From contig NZ_BOQL01000004.1 in assembly GCF_018332655.1 (NCBI RefSeq), positions 30,347-94,346 of the forward strand: DNA of 64,000 nucleotides. Direction: 5' to 3'. Source of the stretch: Actinoplanes auranticolor. Its GTDB lineage: Bacteria; Actinomycetota; Actinomycetes; Mycobacteriales; Micromonosporaceae. Under the pieces are notes generated by a model. It worked only from the letters and a program-made list of their open reading frames with translations. It was not told where the DNA came from and made no database searches. A program made the translations under genes and the position numbers. Positions 1-8,652 of the stretch are shown one piece after another. How positions within the stretch are numbered: the first letter of the stretch is position 1; each line of letters opens with the position of its first letter.

Positions 1-283
1 TCACATCCAGGCCGCAGCCGGCCGGGATCGTGACCGTGGAGCGCAGCAGGTCGGTGCGGGTGACGTCGAGTCCGGCGAAGGTCGCGTACGCGCGGCCGGT
101 GTGGGCCGGGCGCTCCGGGGTGCCCAGGACCACCATGCGGGGGCCGGCGCTCCAGCCCGCCGTACCGCGTTCGAAGCTGGGGTTGAGCTGCACCTGCGCG
201 GTGCAGGGCGCAGGCGCGGCCGGGGCCTGGGCGCCACCGGTGGTGACCACGAGTGCGGCGGCGAGGACGACGAGGAATTTCAC
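1..283 (-). CDS. Secreted protein, N-terminal part (runs off the window)
   Basis: The frame is open from a GTG at 283 to the left edge (94 codons seen). A GGAGG lies four bases before the GTG, which fixes the start. The product begins with a short signal peptide (VKFLVVLAAALVV, cleavage near AQA-PAA). It then shows a cysteine and the motif NPSFERGTAGW, which resembles the first strand of galactose-binding-like carbohydrate modules (N-x-SFE-x-G-x-x-x-W). This suggests an exported beta-sandwich protein, perhaps carbohydrate-binding; that is inference from one motif. The C-terminus and any catalytic domain lie outside the window. Confidence 0.7.
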   Translation of the reverse strand, partial: MKFLVVLAAALVVTTGGAQAPAAPAPCTAQVQLNPSFERGTAGWSAGPRMVVLGTPERPAHTGRAYATFAGLDVTRTDLLRSTVTIPAGCGLDV

Positions 284-424
284 GGGACCTCCGACAATCA
301 GGGGCATTGAGCACTGTCGATACATTCTGCAACCGATCGGCAACCGGATGTGTCCCGTTCCGCACCCGGCCCGGCGCAATCTCTGTCGTGCGAGGCCACC
401 ACACGTACCTGAGGAGCTCCCGGA

Positions 425-523
425 ATGCGCCTTCGAATCGGTTCCACCATCGCCGTCGTCGCCGCCGTCATCGGCCTCGCGGGCAGCGTCGCCGGCCCGA
501 TCTACTCGGCGTTCGGCGTCTAG
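425..523 (+). CDS. 32-residue hydrophobic peptide
   Basis: A short frame begins at ATG 425, eight bases after GAGGAG (411-416), and ends with TAG. The peptide starts MRLRIGSTIAVVAAVIG and ends SAFGV: two arginines, then an alanine/valine-rich stretch of about 18 residues that could span a membrane or act as a signal sequence. It stands alone between a divergent secreted-protein gene and the helicase gene, and a strong hairpin follows 34 bases after the stop. It matches no family I recognise. The ribosome binding site and terminator-like hairpin argue for a real small gene, but a chance frame cannot be excluded. Confidence 0.45.
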   Translation: MRLRIGSTIAVVAAVIGLAGSVAGPIYSAFGV

Positions 524-557
524 CGGATCGACCGCAACTCCACAGCAGGGTCCCTTT

Positions 558-590
558 CCGTGGCCGGGCGCGTCCAGCGCCCGGCCACGG
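558..590 (+). terminator. Perfect 14-bp hairpin after the small peptide gene
   Basis: CCGTGGCCGGGCGC and its exact complement flank a 5-base loop. No T-tract follows, as is common for actinobacterial terminators. It lies between the small peptide gene and the helicase gene. Confidence 0.55.
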
Positions 591-622
591 TGCTGAGAAA
601 GCCCGGCCACGGTGCTGGGAAA
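579..622 (+). repeat. Tandem pair of 22-bp repeats
   Basis: Positions 579-600 and 601-622 are the same 22 bases except for one A/G change at the 17th base. The first copy forms the right arm of the hairpin at 558-590, so the second could pair with the same left arm. The pair ends 26 bases before the helicase start. Confidence 0.6.
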
Positions 623-648
623 AGCGCGACGGATAGGGTGGGCACATC

Positions 649-3147
649 ATGACGCTCACCGACCGCCTGCCCGGCACCGCCGAACCCGACGCCGTCTTCG
701 ACGCCTTCCAGAGCTGGGTGAGCGAGCAGGGACTGACGCTCTACCCGCATCAGGAGGAGGCGCTCATCGAGATCGCCACCGGGGCGAACGTCATCCTCAA
801 CACCCCCACCGGCTCGGGCAAGAGCCTGGTCGCCACCGGCGCACACTTCGCCGCCCTGGCCGACAAGCGCACCACCTTCTACACCGCGCCGATCAAGGCG
901 CTGGTCAGCGAGAAGTTCTTCGCCCTGTGCGCGGTCTTCGGCGCGCACAACGTCGGCATGCTCACCGGCGACGCCAGCGTCAACGCCGACGCCCCGATCA
1001 TCTGCTGCACCGCGGAGATCCTGGCCAACCTGGCGCTGCGCGAGGGCGCCGACGCCGACGTCGGCCAGGTCGTCATGGACGAGTTCCACTTCTACGCCGA
1101 GCCCGACCGCGGCTGGGCCTGGCAGGTGCCGCTGATCGAACTGCCGCAGGCCCAGTTCATCCTGATGTCGGCGACCCTGGGCGACACCACCCGCTTCGTC
1201 GACGACCTGAGCCGGCGCACCGGCCGGCCCACGGCCGTGGTCAGCAACACCGAGCGGCCGGTCCCGCTGGTCTTCCAGTACGCGATGACCCCGCTGCACG
1301 AGACCATCGAGGAGCTGCTGACCACCCGGCAGGCACCGGTCTACATCGTGCACTTCACCCAGGCCGCCGCCCTGGAACGCGCCCAGTCGCTGATGAGCAT
1401 CAACATGTGCACCCGGGCCGAGAAGGACGCGATCGCCGCGGCCATCGGCAGTTTCCGGTTCACCGCCGGCTTCGGGCGCACCCTGAGCCGGCTGGTGCGC
1501 CACGGCATCGGCGTGCACCACGCCGGCATGCTGCCCAAGTACCGCCGGCTGGTGGAGACCCTCGCGCAGGCGGGCCTGCTCAAGGTCATCTGCGGTACGG
1601 ACACCCTCGGCGTCGGCATCAACGTGCCCATCCGCACCGTGCTGTTCACCGGGCTGAGCAAGTACGACGGGGTCCGGACCCGGCTGCTCAAGGCCCGCGA
1701 GTTCCACCAGATCGCCGGGCGGGCCGGGCGGGCCGGCTACGACACCCTCGGCACGGTCATCGTGCAGGCCCCCGAGCACGTCATCGACAACGAGCGGATG
1801 CTGGCCAAAGCCGGCGACGACCCGAAGAAGCGCCGCAAGGTGGTCCGCAAGAAGCCGCCGGAGGGCACCATCGGCTGGGGCCAGCCGACCTTCGACCGGC
1901 TCGTGGCCGCCGACCCGGAGCCGCTGACCTCCTCGTTCCAGGTGTCGCACGCGATGCTGCTCAACGTGCTGGTCCGCGGGGGCGACCCGTTCGCCGCGAT
2001 GCGGCACCTGCTCACCGACAACCACGAGGAGCCGGCCGCCCAGCGCCGGCACATCCGCCGGGCCCTGGCCATCGCCCGGGCGCTGCTGGCCGGTGGGGTC
2101 ATCGAGCGGGTCGCGACCGACGACGGCGTGCGCTACCGGCTCACCGAGGACCTGCAGATCGACTTCGCGCTCAACCAGGCGCTGTCGCCGTTCGCGCTGG
2201 CCTGCCTGGAGCTGCTCGACCGGGAGTCGCCGGAGTACCCGCTGGACGTGGTCTCGGTCATCGAGGCGACCCTGGAGGACCCGCGCCAGGTGCTGTCCGC
2301 GCAGCAGTTCAAGGCCAAGGGCGAGGCCGTCAACGCGATGAAGGCCGAGGGCATCGAGTACGACCAGCGGATGGAGCTGCTGGAGGAGGTCACCTACCCC
2401 AAGCCGCTGCTGCCGCTGCTGGAGGGCGCGTACGAGACGTACCGGGGCGGGCACCCGTGGGTCGCCGACTACGAGATCAAGCCCAAGGCCGTGGTCCGCG
2501 ACATGTACGAGCGCGCCATGACCTTCACCGAGTACGTCTCCTTCTACGGCCTGTCCCGCTCCGAGGGCCTGGTCCTGCGCTACCTCGCGGACGCGTTCCG
2601 GGCCCTGCGCCAGACCGTGCCCGAGGACGCCCGCACCGAGGAGCTCACCGACCTGATCGAGTGGCTCGGCGAGCTGGTCCGCCAGGTCGACTCCAGCCTG
2701 CTCGACGAGTGGGAGCGGCTGCGCAACCCCGGCGCCGAGATCGTCGAGGTGTCGCCGCTGGACGACAAGCCGCCGGCGGTCACCCGCAACGTGCGGGCGT
2801 TCCGGGTGCTGGTGCGCAACGCGATGTTCCGCCGGGTGGAGCTGTTCGCGCTGCGCCGGGCCGAGGACCTGGGCGAGCTGGACGCCGAGTCGGGCTGGAA
2901 CACCGATCGCTGGATCGAGGCCCTGGAGGACTACTACGCCGAGTATCCGGTGGTCGGCACCGGGCCCTCGGCGCGCGGGCCGGCGCTGCTGCACATCGAG
3001 ACCACGCCGACGGTGTGGAGGGTGCGGCAGGTCTTCGAGGACCCCGAGGGCGACCACGACTGGGGCATCGAGGCCGAGGTGGACCTGGCGGCCAGCGACG
3101 AGCTGGGCGCCGCGGCGATCCGGATCACGGCGGTGGGCCCGCACTGA
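649..3147 (+). CDS. DEAD/DEAH-box RNA helicase with DUF3516-type C-terminus
   Basis: This is an 832-residue superfamily 2 helicase, expected to unwind RNA using ATP in the cytoplasm. Motif I (TPTGSGKS) lies at about 52-59, motif Ia (TAPIKAL) at 79-85, motif II (DEFH) at 144-147, motif III (SATLGDT) at 174-180 and motif VI (QIAGRAGRAGYD) at 354-365. The order is that of Ski2-like helicases. The long C-terminal half, rich in acidic helices, fits the DUF3516 domain seen on actinobacterial helicases of this length. The start ATG follows AGGGTGGG by seven bases. The last 23 bases overlap the convergent histidine kinase gene. The RNA target is unknown. Confidence 0.9.
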   Translation: MTLTDRLPGTAEPDAVFDAFQSWVSEQGLTLYPHQEEALIEIATGANVILNTPTGSGKSLVATGAHFAALADKRTTFYTAPIKALVSEKFFALCAVFGAHNVGMLTGDASVNADAPIICCTAEILANLALREGADADVGQVVMDEFHFYAEPDRGWAWQVPLIELPQAQFILMSATLGDTTRFVDDLSRRTGRPTAVVSNTERPVPLVFQYAMTPLHETIEELLTTRQAPVYIVHFTQAAALERAQSLMSINMCTRAEKDAIAAAIGSFRFTAGFGRTLSRLVRHGIGVHHAGMLPKYRRLVETLAQAGLLKVICGTDTLGVGINVPIRTVLFTGLSKYDGVRTRLLKAREFHQIAGRAGRAGYDTLGTVIVQAPEHVIDNERMLAKAGDDPKKRRKVVRKKPPEGTIGWGQPTFDRLVAADPEPLTSSFQVSHAMLLNVLVRGGDPFAAMRHLLTDNHEEPAAQRRHIRRALAIARALLAGGVIERVATDDGVRYRLTEDLQIDFALNQALSPFALACLELLDRESPEYPLDVVSVIEATLEDPRQVLSAQQFKAKGEAVNAMKAEGIEYDQRMELLEEVTYPKPLLPLLEGAYETYRGGHPWVADYEIKPKAVVRDMYERAMTFTEYVSFYGLSRSEGLVLRYLADAFRALRQTVPEDARTEELTDLIEWLGELVRQVDSSLLDEWERLRNPGAEIVEVSPLDDKPPAVTRNVRAFRVLVRNAMFRRVELFALRRAEDLGELDAESGWNTDRWIEALEDYYAEYPVVGTGPSARGPALLHIETTPTVWRVRQVFEDPEGDHDWGIEAEVDLAASDELGAAAIRITAVGPH

Positions 3148-4942
3148 GCGGCGGCGGGTCCGCGCTGACCGCCGCGGTCGGGCGCAGCGGCAGGCACACC
3201 GTGAAGGTGGTGCCGGCCCCGGGCTCGCTGGTGACCTCGATGTAGCCGTCGTGGTCGCGCACGATGCGTTGGGCGATGGTCAGGCCGAGGCCGGTGCCGC
3301 CGGTCGCGCGCTGCCGGGCCGGGTCGGCCCGCCAGAACCGGTCGAAGACCCGCAGCAGGTCCGCCGGGGTCATGCCGACGCCGGTGTCGCGCACGGTCAG
3401 CACGGCTTCCGCCCCGCGTTCGCGGACGCGGACCAGGATGTGGCCGCCGGTGTCGGTGTAGCGCACCGCGTTGGTCAGCAGGTTGCCCAGGACCTGGCGC
3501 AGCCGGTCCGGATCGGCCTCGATCCACACCGGGGCCGGCACGTCCACGGTCAGCGCGATCCCGGCCTCGGCGGCGACCGCCCGGTGCGCGGTCGCGCCCA
3601 CCTGCACCAGGTCGGCCAGGTCGATCGGGCCCTTGGCGTAGCGCAGGTCGCCGACCTCGGCCAGGGCCAGCACCTGCAGGTCGTCGAGGATGCGCCGCTG
3701 CAGCATGGTCTCCTCGTGCAGCGAGGCGAACAGCTCCCGGCTCGGCTCGACCACCCCGTCGGACAGACCCTCGAGGTAGCCGCGCAGATTCGACAGCGGC
3801 GTGCGCATCTCGTGCGCGACGTCGGCCACCAGGCGGCGCTGGCGTTCCTCGCTGCGCTGCACGGCCTCGGCCATGGCGTTGAACGACTGCGACAGCCGGG
3901 CCAGCTCACCGCGGCCGGAGGCGGGCACCCGCACGTTCAGCCGGCCGCCGGCGAGCAACCGCGAGGCCTCGGTGAGCCGGCGTACCGGATGGCTGACCAG
4001 CCGGGCGATCCAGGCCGTGCCGATCAGCGCCACCAGGATCAGCCCGGCGACGCCGAAGGCGGCGGGCCGGCCGAGCTGGCCGACATCGGTCTCACCGGAC
4101 GCGCCGAGATAGAGCTGCAACGGCAGGGCGGCCGACACCCCGGCCCGGTCGTTGAAGGTGGTGGCCGCGCAGTTGCGGTCCATCTCCGGCGCCCCCGGCG
4201 CGCTGCACTGCTGGTACGTCAACAGGTCGATGTCGATGCGCTTGCGGTTCTCCAGCACCAGCTCCGACGCCTTGCGGACACAGCCGGCGTGCTCCTGGAG
4301 CTGCTGCCGGGTCAGATACGGGGCCCGGTCGGTCAGCAGGACCGCCTCGGTGCCGGGCTTCTCGTCGGCGATGCACCGCACGGCCACCAACGCCGCCCGG
4401 TACTGGGCCAGCTGGCGCAGCATCCCCGCCACCGGTGTCCGCTCGACGGGGCGGACCGGGTCGGGGGCCGGGCCGAACAGCGGTCCGGTCAGCAGCACGC
4501 TGGCGGGAACCCCCTTGCCGAGCAGGGCGGCCAGTGCCGGCTGAGCGGCGGCGTCGGCGGCGTCGGCGTCGGCGTCGGCGGCCCAGGACTCCAGCTGCGG
4601 CCGCGGGTCGATCAGCATGGGGCCGGGGCGTACCGGACCGGCGGCGCGGCCGGCCAGGTTGTCCGTGTCGACCAGCACCGTCTGGTCCAGGGTGATCAGC
4701 CGGATGTGCAGCCCGGTCTGCCGGGAGAGGTCGGCGGCGAGGCGATCCACGCCAGGCCACCGCCCGTGCAGCAGGCCGTAGCGGGCCACCTGGTCGGCGA
4801 TCTCGAAGCGGTGCCGGTCAGCGCTGGCCTGGGCCTCGTTGAACGCCCGGGAGGTCAGGCTGAGCGTCAGCCAGGCGGTCGCCCCGATCGCGGTCACGGC
4901 CACCACCATGACCAGCAGGAAGATGCGCAGCCGGAAGCTCAT
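3125..4942 (-). CDS. Membrane sensor histidine kinase
   Basis: The 605-residue protein has an N-terminal membrane helix (about 6-27), an extracellular sensor region of about 260 residues, a second helix (about 293-316) and a HAMP linker. The phosphoacceptor motif DVAHEMRTPLSNL follows (His377), then an ATP-binding domain with N-box (NLLTNAVRYT), DTGVGM and GTGLGLTIA boxes. The sensor region contains a low-complexity DADADA run encoded by a GGCGTC repeat near 4545-4575. The ATG overlaps the response regulator stop (ATGA), so the two form a coupled two-component system. The signal is not known. The 3' end overlaps the convergent helicase gene by 23 bases. Confidence 0.92.
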   Translation of the reverse strand: MSFRLRIFLLVMVVAVTAIGATAWLTLSLTSRAFNEAQASADRHRFEIADQVARYGLLHGRWPGVDRLAADLSRQTGLHIRLITLDQTVLVDTDNLAGRAAGPVRPGPMLIDPRPQLESWAADADADAADAAAQPALAALLGKGVPASVLLTGPLFGPAPDPVRPVERTPVAGMLRQLAQYRAALVAVRCIADEKPGTEAVLLTDRAPYLTRQQLQEHAGCVRKASELVLENRKRIDIDLLTYQQCSAPGAPEMDRNCAATTFNDRAGVSAALPLQLYLGASGETDVGQLGRPAAFGVAGLILVALIGTAWIARLVSHPVRRLTEASRLLAGGRLNVRVPASGRGELARLSQSFNAMAEAVQRSEERQRRLVADVAHEMRTPLSNLRGYLEGLSDGVVEPSRELFASLHEETMLQRRILDDLQVLALAEVGDLRYAKGPIDLADLVQVGATAHRAVAAEAGIALTVDVPAPVWIEADPDRLRQVLGNLLTNAVRYTDTGGHILVRVRERGAEAVLTVRDTGVGMTPADLLRVFDRFWRADPARQRATGGTGLGLTIAQRIVRDHDGYIEVTSEPGAGTTFTVCLPLRPTAAVSADPPPLSAGPPP

Positions 4943-5625
4943 TGCTCGGCCATCCGGTAGCCGCGGCCGTACACCGTCTGCACGTACCGCGGCTCGGCCG
5001 GATCGGTCTCGATCTTGCGGCGCAGGTTGACCACGTGGGCGTCGACCGTGCGCTCGGAGACGTCCTGCTCGAAGCCGAACGTCTTGTCGATGATCTGCCC
5101 CCGGGTGAAGACCCGCCCGGGCTCGCGGGCCAGCAGCTCGACGATGCCGAACTCCTTGGCGGTCAGGTGCACCGTGGCCCCGGCGACCCGCACCTCGAAC
5201 CGGCCGGCGTCCACCTCGAGGTCGCCGACGCGCAGGGTGGCGGACTGGGCGTCCGCGGTCCCGATCCGGCGCAGCAGGGCCCGCACCCGGGCGGTCAGCT
5301 CCCGCGGGCTGACCGGCTTGGCCAGATAGTCGTCAGCACCGATGTCCAGGCCCAGCAGCATGTCGTTCTCCGACGAGCGCGCGGTGACCAGCAGGATGGC
5401 GATCGACGACGACTCGGCCCGCAGGATGCGGCAGACGTCGAGCCCGTCGACCAGCGGCATCATCACGTCCAGGATCACCAGGTCGGGGCGACGGGCCCGG
5501 GCCTGCTCCAGTGCGGCCCTCCCGTCACCCACGGTCAGCACGTGATGGCCCTCCCGCTCAAGGTACAGGCGGATGAGCTGGGCGTGCTTGGGATCGTCGT
5601 CAGCTACCAGGATCCGAGCGGTCAC
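4939..5625 (-). CDS. OmpR/PhoB-family response regulator
   Basis: This DNA-binding partner of the downstream kinase is 228 residues long. The receiver domain has the acidic pocket at Asp9-11, phosphoacceptor Asp53 (LDVMMP) and the conserved lysine in YLAKPVSPREL. The C-terminal winged helix includes TVDAHVVNLRRKIE and YVQTVYGRGYRM, typical of PhoB. I chose the GTG at 5625 because family members begin a few residues before the first strand (here VTARILVADDD) and a GGTGAG precedes it. A TTG nine codons upstream (5652) is also in frame. The gene is divergent from asnB and overlaps the kinase gene by 4 bases. Confidence 0.9.
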   Translation of the reverse strand: MTARILVADDDPKHAQLIRLYLEREGHHVLTVGDGRAALEQARARRPDLVILDVMMPLVDGLDVCRILRAESSSIAILLVTARSSENDMLLGLDIGADDYLAKPVSPRELTARVRALLRRIGTADAQSATLRVGDLEVDAGRFEVRVAGATVHLTAKEFGIVELLAREPGRVFTRGQIIDKTFGFEQDVSERTVDAHVVNLRRKIETDPAEPRYVQTVYGRGYRMAEQ

Positions 5626-5790
5626 GGACGCGATTCTCACCCAGGACGTCAACCCCAGGGGCGAATGTCAGATTCCGGTGAAGATCCGTACCGGTTCCGG
5701 TGCGACCACAGTTCCCGGCCACTTCCTCACAAGTCCTTCATAGCCCGCTCCCTACGGTGCAGATCCGCTCGTTACCGAAGGAGTGCCGCG

Positions 5791-7719
5791 ATGTGTGGTC
5801 TGAGCGTGTTCGTGAGCAGCCGGGCGAACGCCGGTGTCCCCGACCCCGCGTCGGCCGCCGCCTTCGCCGAGGCGCTGGCCACGATGCACCACCGGGGGCC
5901 CGACGACACCCAGATCGAGTACGGCGACGGCCTGGCCTTCGGGTTCCAGCGGCTGGCCATCGTCGACGTGGCGGAGAGCCGCCAGCCCGCGCACTACCCG
6001 GTCGACGGCCCGCAGGCCGGCCGCTGGACCGTGGTGTTCAACGGCGAGATCTACAACTACCGTGAGCTGCGGGCCGATCTGATCCGCGAGCACGGCGCCA
6101 CCTTCGCCACCCACGGCGACACCGAGGTGCTGGCGGCGGCGTTCCACTACTGGGGTGCGGCGGCGCTGTCGCGGCTGCGGGGGATGTTCGCGTTCGTGGC
6201 GTACGACCACTGGACCGCCACCGTGCACGCGGCCCGCGACCCGTTCGGGATCAAGCCGCTGTACCTGCTGGAGACCTCGGACGGGCTGTTCATGGCCAGC
6301 GAGCGCAAGGCCCTGCTGCCGTTCAGCGGCAACTCCGGGGCGGCGCTGGACACCGACGCGCTGGCGCACTACCTGACCCTGCAGTACGTGCCGGACCCGA
6401 TGACGCTGCACCGGCACGTGCGGCGGCTGCCGCCGGGGCACCGGATGACCTGGACGCCGGGCGGCGGTCAGCGTCTGCACCGCTACTTCCGCCCGTCGCT
6501 GCGTCCGCTGCACGTCCGCCCGGACGTGGCCATCCACGCCATCCGCGACGCGTTGCGCGACAGCGTCCGCAAGCACCTGCACGCCGAGGTGCCGGTCGGG
6601 GCGTTCCTGTCCAGCGGGGTGGACTCGTCGGCCATCGTCGCGCTGGCCGCCGAGGTCAAGCCGGACCTGCACGCGTTCACCGCGGGCTTCGCCCAGGAGG
6701 GCTACTCGGAGATCGAGATCGCCCAGGACACCGCCGACCAGCTCGGGGTGCGGCTGACCCCGACGGTGGTCACCGAGGACGACGTCATCCGGGAGCTGCC
6801 CCGCATCGTGCAGCTGCTCGACGACCCGGTGGCGGACCCGTCGCTGGTGCCGCTCTACTTCCTGGCCCGTACGGCGTCCCGGTTCGTCACCGTGGTGCTG
6901 TCCGGGGAGGGCTCGGACGAGCTGTTCGGCGGCTACACGATCTACCGCGAGCCGATGTCGCTGGCCGGCATCGAGCGGCTGCCCGCCGGCATGAAGCGGG
7001 GCCTGCGCAGCCTGTCGAAGGTCATCCCGGAGGGCGTGAAGGGCCACAGCTTCCTGGAGCGCGGCACCACGCCGATCGAGGAGCGCTACTACGGCAACGC
7101 CCGGATCTTCTCCCCGGCGGAGAAGGCCGAGCTGATGCGCTTCACCGCCGACCCGCACACGGTGATCACGAGCAAGCTGTACGCGGAGACCGCCGACGTC
7201 GACGACGTCGCCTCGATGCAGTACGTGGATCTGCACACCTGGCTGCCCGGCGACATCCTGACCAAGGCCGACCGGATGTCCATGGCCCACTCCCTGGAAC
7301 TGCGGGTCCCGTTCCTGGATCAGGCGGTGTACGCCGCCGCGGCGGGCCTGCCCACCGAGATGAAGCTGCCCGCCGGTAACCGCACGACCAAGTACGCGTT
7401 GCGCGAAGCCATGCGCGGCATCGTGCCGGAGTCGGTCCGCGACCGCCGCAAGCTGGGCTTCCCCACCCCGACCCGGCTGTGGCTCAAGGGCGCGATCGGG
7501 GACTGGATCGCCGAGCTGATGGCCGGCTCGCAGACCGGGCACCTGCTCGACCTCGGCTACGCCCAGCGGCTGCTGGCCGAGCACCGGGCCGGCGTGGCGG
7601 ACAACTCCCGCAAGGTCTGGACGGTGGCGATGTTCTGCCTGTGGCACGCGATCACGGTGGAGCGGTCGCTGGACCCGGCCCCGCCGCTGACCCGGCCGGC
7701 GGCGACCGCAGCCGCGTGA
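5791..7719 (+). CDS. asnB: Asparagine synthetase (glutamine-hydrolysing)
   Basis: The enzyme (642 residues) makes asparagine from aspartate, glutamine and ATP. The start ATG at 5791 follows GAAGGAG and places the catalytic Cys at position 2 (MCGLSVF), which the N-terminal glutamine amidotransferase needs. HHRGPDD and FNGEIYNYRELR are class II amidotransferase motifs. The synthetase domain has the pyrophosphate loop SSGVDSS at 274-280 and SGEGSDELFGGY. The C-terminal PFLDQAVY and KLGFPTPTRLWLK segments are family-typical. It stands alone, divergent from the two-component system. Members of this family may also amidate other carboxylates, so the substrate is inferred. Confidence 0.93.
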   Translation: MCGLSVFVSSRANAGVPDPASAAAFAEALATMHHRGPDDTQIEYGDGLAFGFQRLAIVDVAESRQPAHYPVDGPQAGRWTVVFNGEIYNYRELRADLIREHGATFATHGDTEVLAAAFHYWGAAALSRLRGMFAFVAYDHWTATVHAARDPFGIKPLYLLETSDGLFMASERKALLPFSGNSGAALDTDALAHYLTLQYVPDPMTLHRHVRRLPPGHRMTWTPGGGQRLHRYFRPSLRPLHVRPDVAIHAIRDALRDSVRKHLHAEVPVGAFLSSGVDSSAIVALAAEVKPDLHAFTAGFAQEGYSEIEIAQDTADQLGVRLTPTVVTEDDVIRELPRIVQLLDDPVADPSLVPLYFLARTASRFVTVVLSGEGSDELFGGYTIYREPMSLAGIERLPAGMKRGLRSLSKVIPEGVKGHSFLERGTTPIEERYYGNARIFSPAEKAELMRFTADPHTVITSKLYAETADVDDVASMQYVDLHTWLPGDILTKADRMSMAHSLELRVPFLDQAVYAAAAGLPTEMKLPAGNRTTKYALREAMRGIVPESVRDRRKLGFPTPTRLWLKGAIGDWIAELMAGSQTGHLLDLGYAQRLLAEHRAGVADNSRKVWTVAMFCLWHAITVERSLDPAPPLTRPAATAAA

Positions 7720-7754
7720 GCTCAGCAACCGGCCGGCCCGTCCGAAGGTGAGGT

Positions 7755-8522
7755 ATGCGACGGCTGGGGTGGATGCTCGCGACGGCACTGGCGCTGGTCC
7801 TGCCGGCCGGGTGCGCGCCCGCGCCGTCCGGGGTGCCTGCGGCTGCCGCGCCGTCGGCGCCGGGGCGGCTGCCGGCCGCGCGGCAGGCGGCCAAGCCCGT
7901 CGTGGTCAGTTATCCCGCACGGGGCCACGGCGACTGGCTGGTGGCCGCCGGGTCGGCCCGGACCGCCGGCCGGGCCGGCCCGTTGCTGCGCTACCGGGTC
8001 CTGGTCGAGACTGACATCAGGGGCGTCGGGACCGGTGCCTTCGCCGACGCGGTCACCAGGATTCTGGCGGATCCGCGCGGCTGGACGGCCGGCGGCACGC
8101 TGCGGCTGCGCCGGGTCGGGCCGGGCCAGCGGTACGACTTTACGATCTTCCTGGCCACGCCCCGCACCCGCGACCGGCTCTGCGGTAGCGGCGCCGACGC
8201 CTACACGTCCTGCCGCAGCGGCGACCGCGTCGTGCTCAACGTGGCCCGCTGGATCAAGGGCGTGCCCCGCTACGGCTCCGCACTGGCGGTCTACCGGCAG
8301 TACATGGTCAACCACGAGGTCGGGCACCGCCTCGGGCACGGCCACGAACGCTGCCCCGGGCGGGGTGCGCCGGCCCCGGTCATGCAGCAGCAGACGCTGG
8401 GACTGCACGGCTGCCGGGCGAACGCGTGGCCGTACCGGGCCGGCCGGCGGTACGCGGGACGCTCCGGCGCGTACGCCGATCCGGTGCCGCCGCCGGACCG
8501 CGGGGTCCGCCGTCCGGGTTAG
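7755..8522 (+). CDS. DUF3152 lipoprotein with metzincin zinc motif (copy A)
   Basis: This 255-residue exported protein begins MRRLGWMLATALALVLPAGC, a signal peptide with lipobox-like PAGC. The C-terminal half carries the DUF3152 signature, with HEVGHRLGHGH at 187-197. This is a complete HExxHxxGxxH zinc site, as in metzincin proteases, followed by a PVMQQQTLGLHGC turn that may act as the Met-turn. Four cysteines could form disulfides. AAGGTGAGG gives a clear ribosome binding site. A close paralogue (8653-9405) faces it tail to tail. Family members are usually labelled as unknown; protease activity is inferred from the motif. Confidence 0.85.
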   Translation: MRRLGWMLATALALVLPAGCAPAPSGVPAAAAPSAPGRLPAARQAAKPVVVSYPARGHGDWLVAAGSARTAGRAGPLLRYRVLVETDIRGVGTGAFADAVTRILADPRGWTAGGTLRLRRVGPGQRYDFTIFLATPRTRDRLCGSGADAYTSCRSGDRVVLNVARWIKGVPRYGSALAVYRQYMVNHEVGHRLGHGHERCPGRGAPAPVMQQQTLGLHGCRANAWPYRAGRRYAGRSGAYADPVPPPDRGVRRPG

Positions 8523-8652
8523 GCCGAACGCCGCGCCCGCGCACCGGACGGATCATCTCAGCGCCGCCGCGACCCACCGCCGCTGGGCCTTCGTCCTCCT
8601 CGCCGCCGTGGCCATCGCCGGGGGCACCCGCCTGATCTCCTGAGCCGGTCCC

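Noticed and set aside
520..3144. Long open frame on the minus strand across the helicase gene, and similar frames opposite other genes
   Set aside because: It is an antisense shadow caused by high GC at third codon positions. The plus-strand helicase has all its motifs, while the shadow gives low-complexity Arg/Gly/Leu protein.
5626..5652. TTG start for the OmpR-type response regulator
   Set aside because: It adds nine residues not seen in the family. The GTG at 5625 fits the normal start, although the TTG cannot be fully excluded.
8521..8643. Hydrophobic reading WAFVLLAAVAIAGGTRLIS after the first DUF3152 gene
   Set aside because: It looks like a membrane tail, but no start codon or ribosome binding site exists in that frame after the DUF3152 stop.
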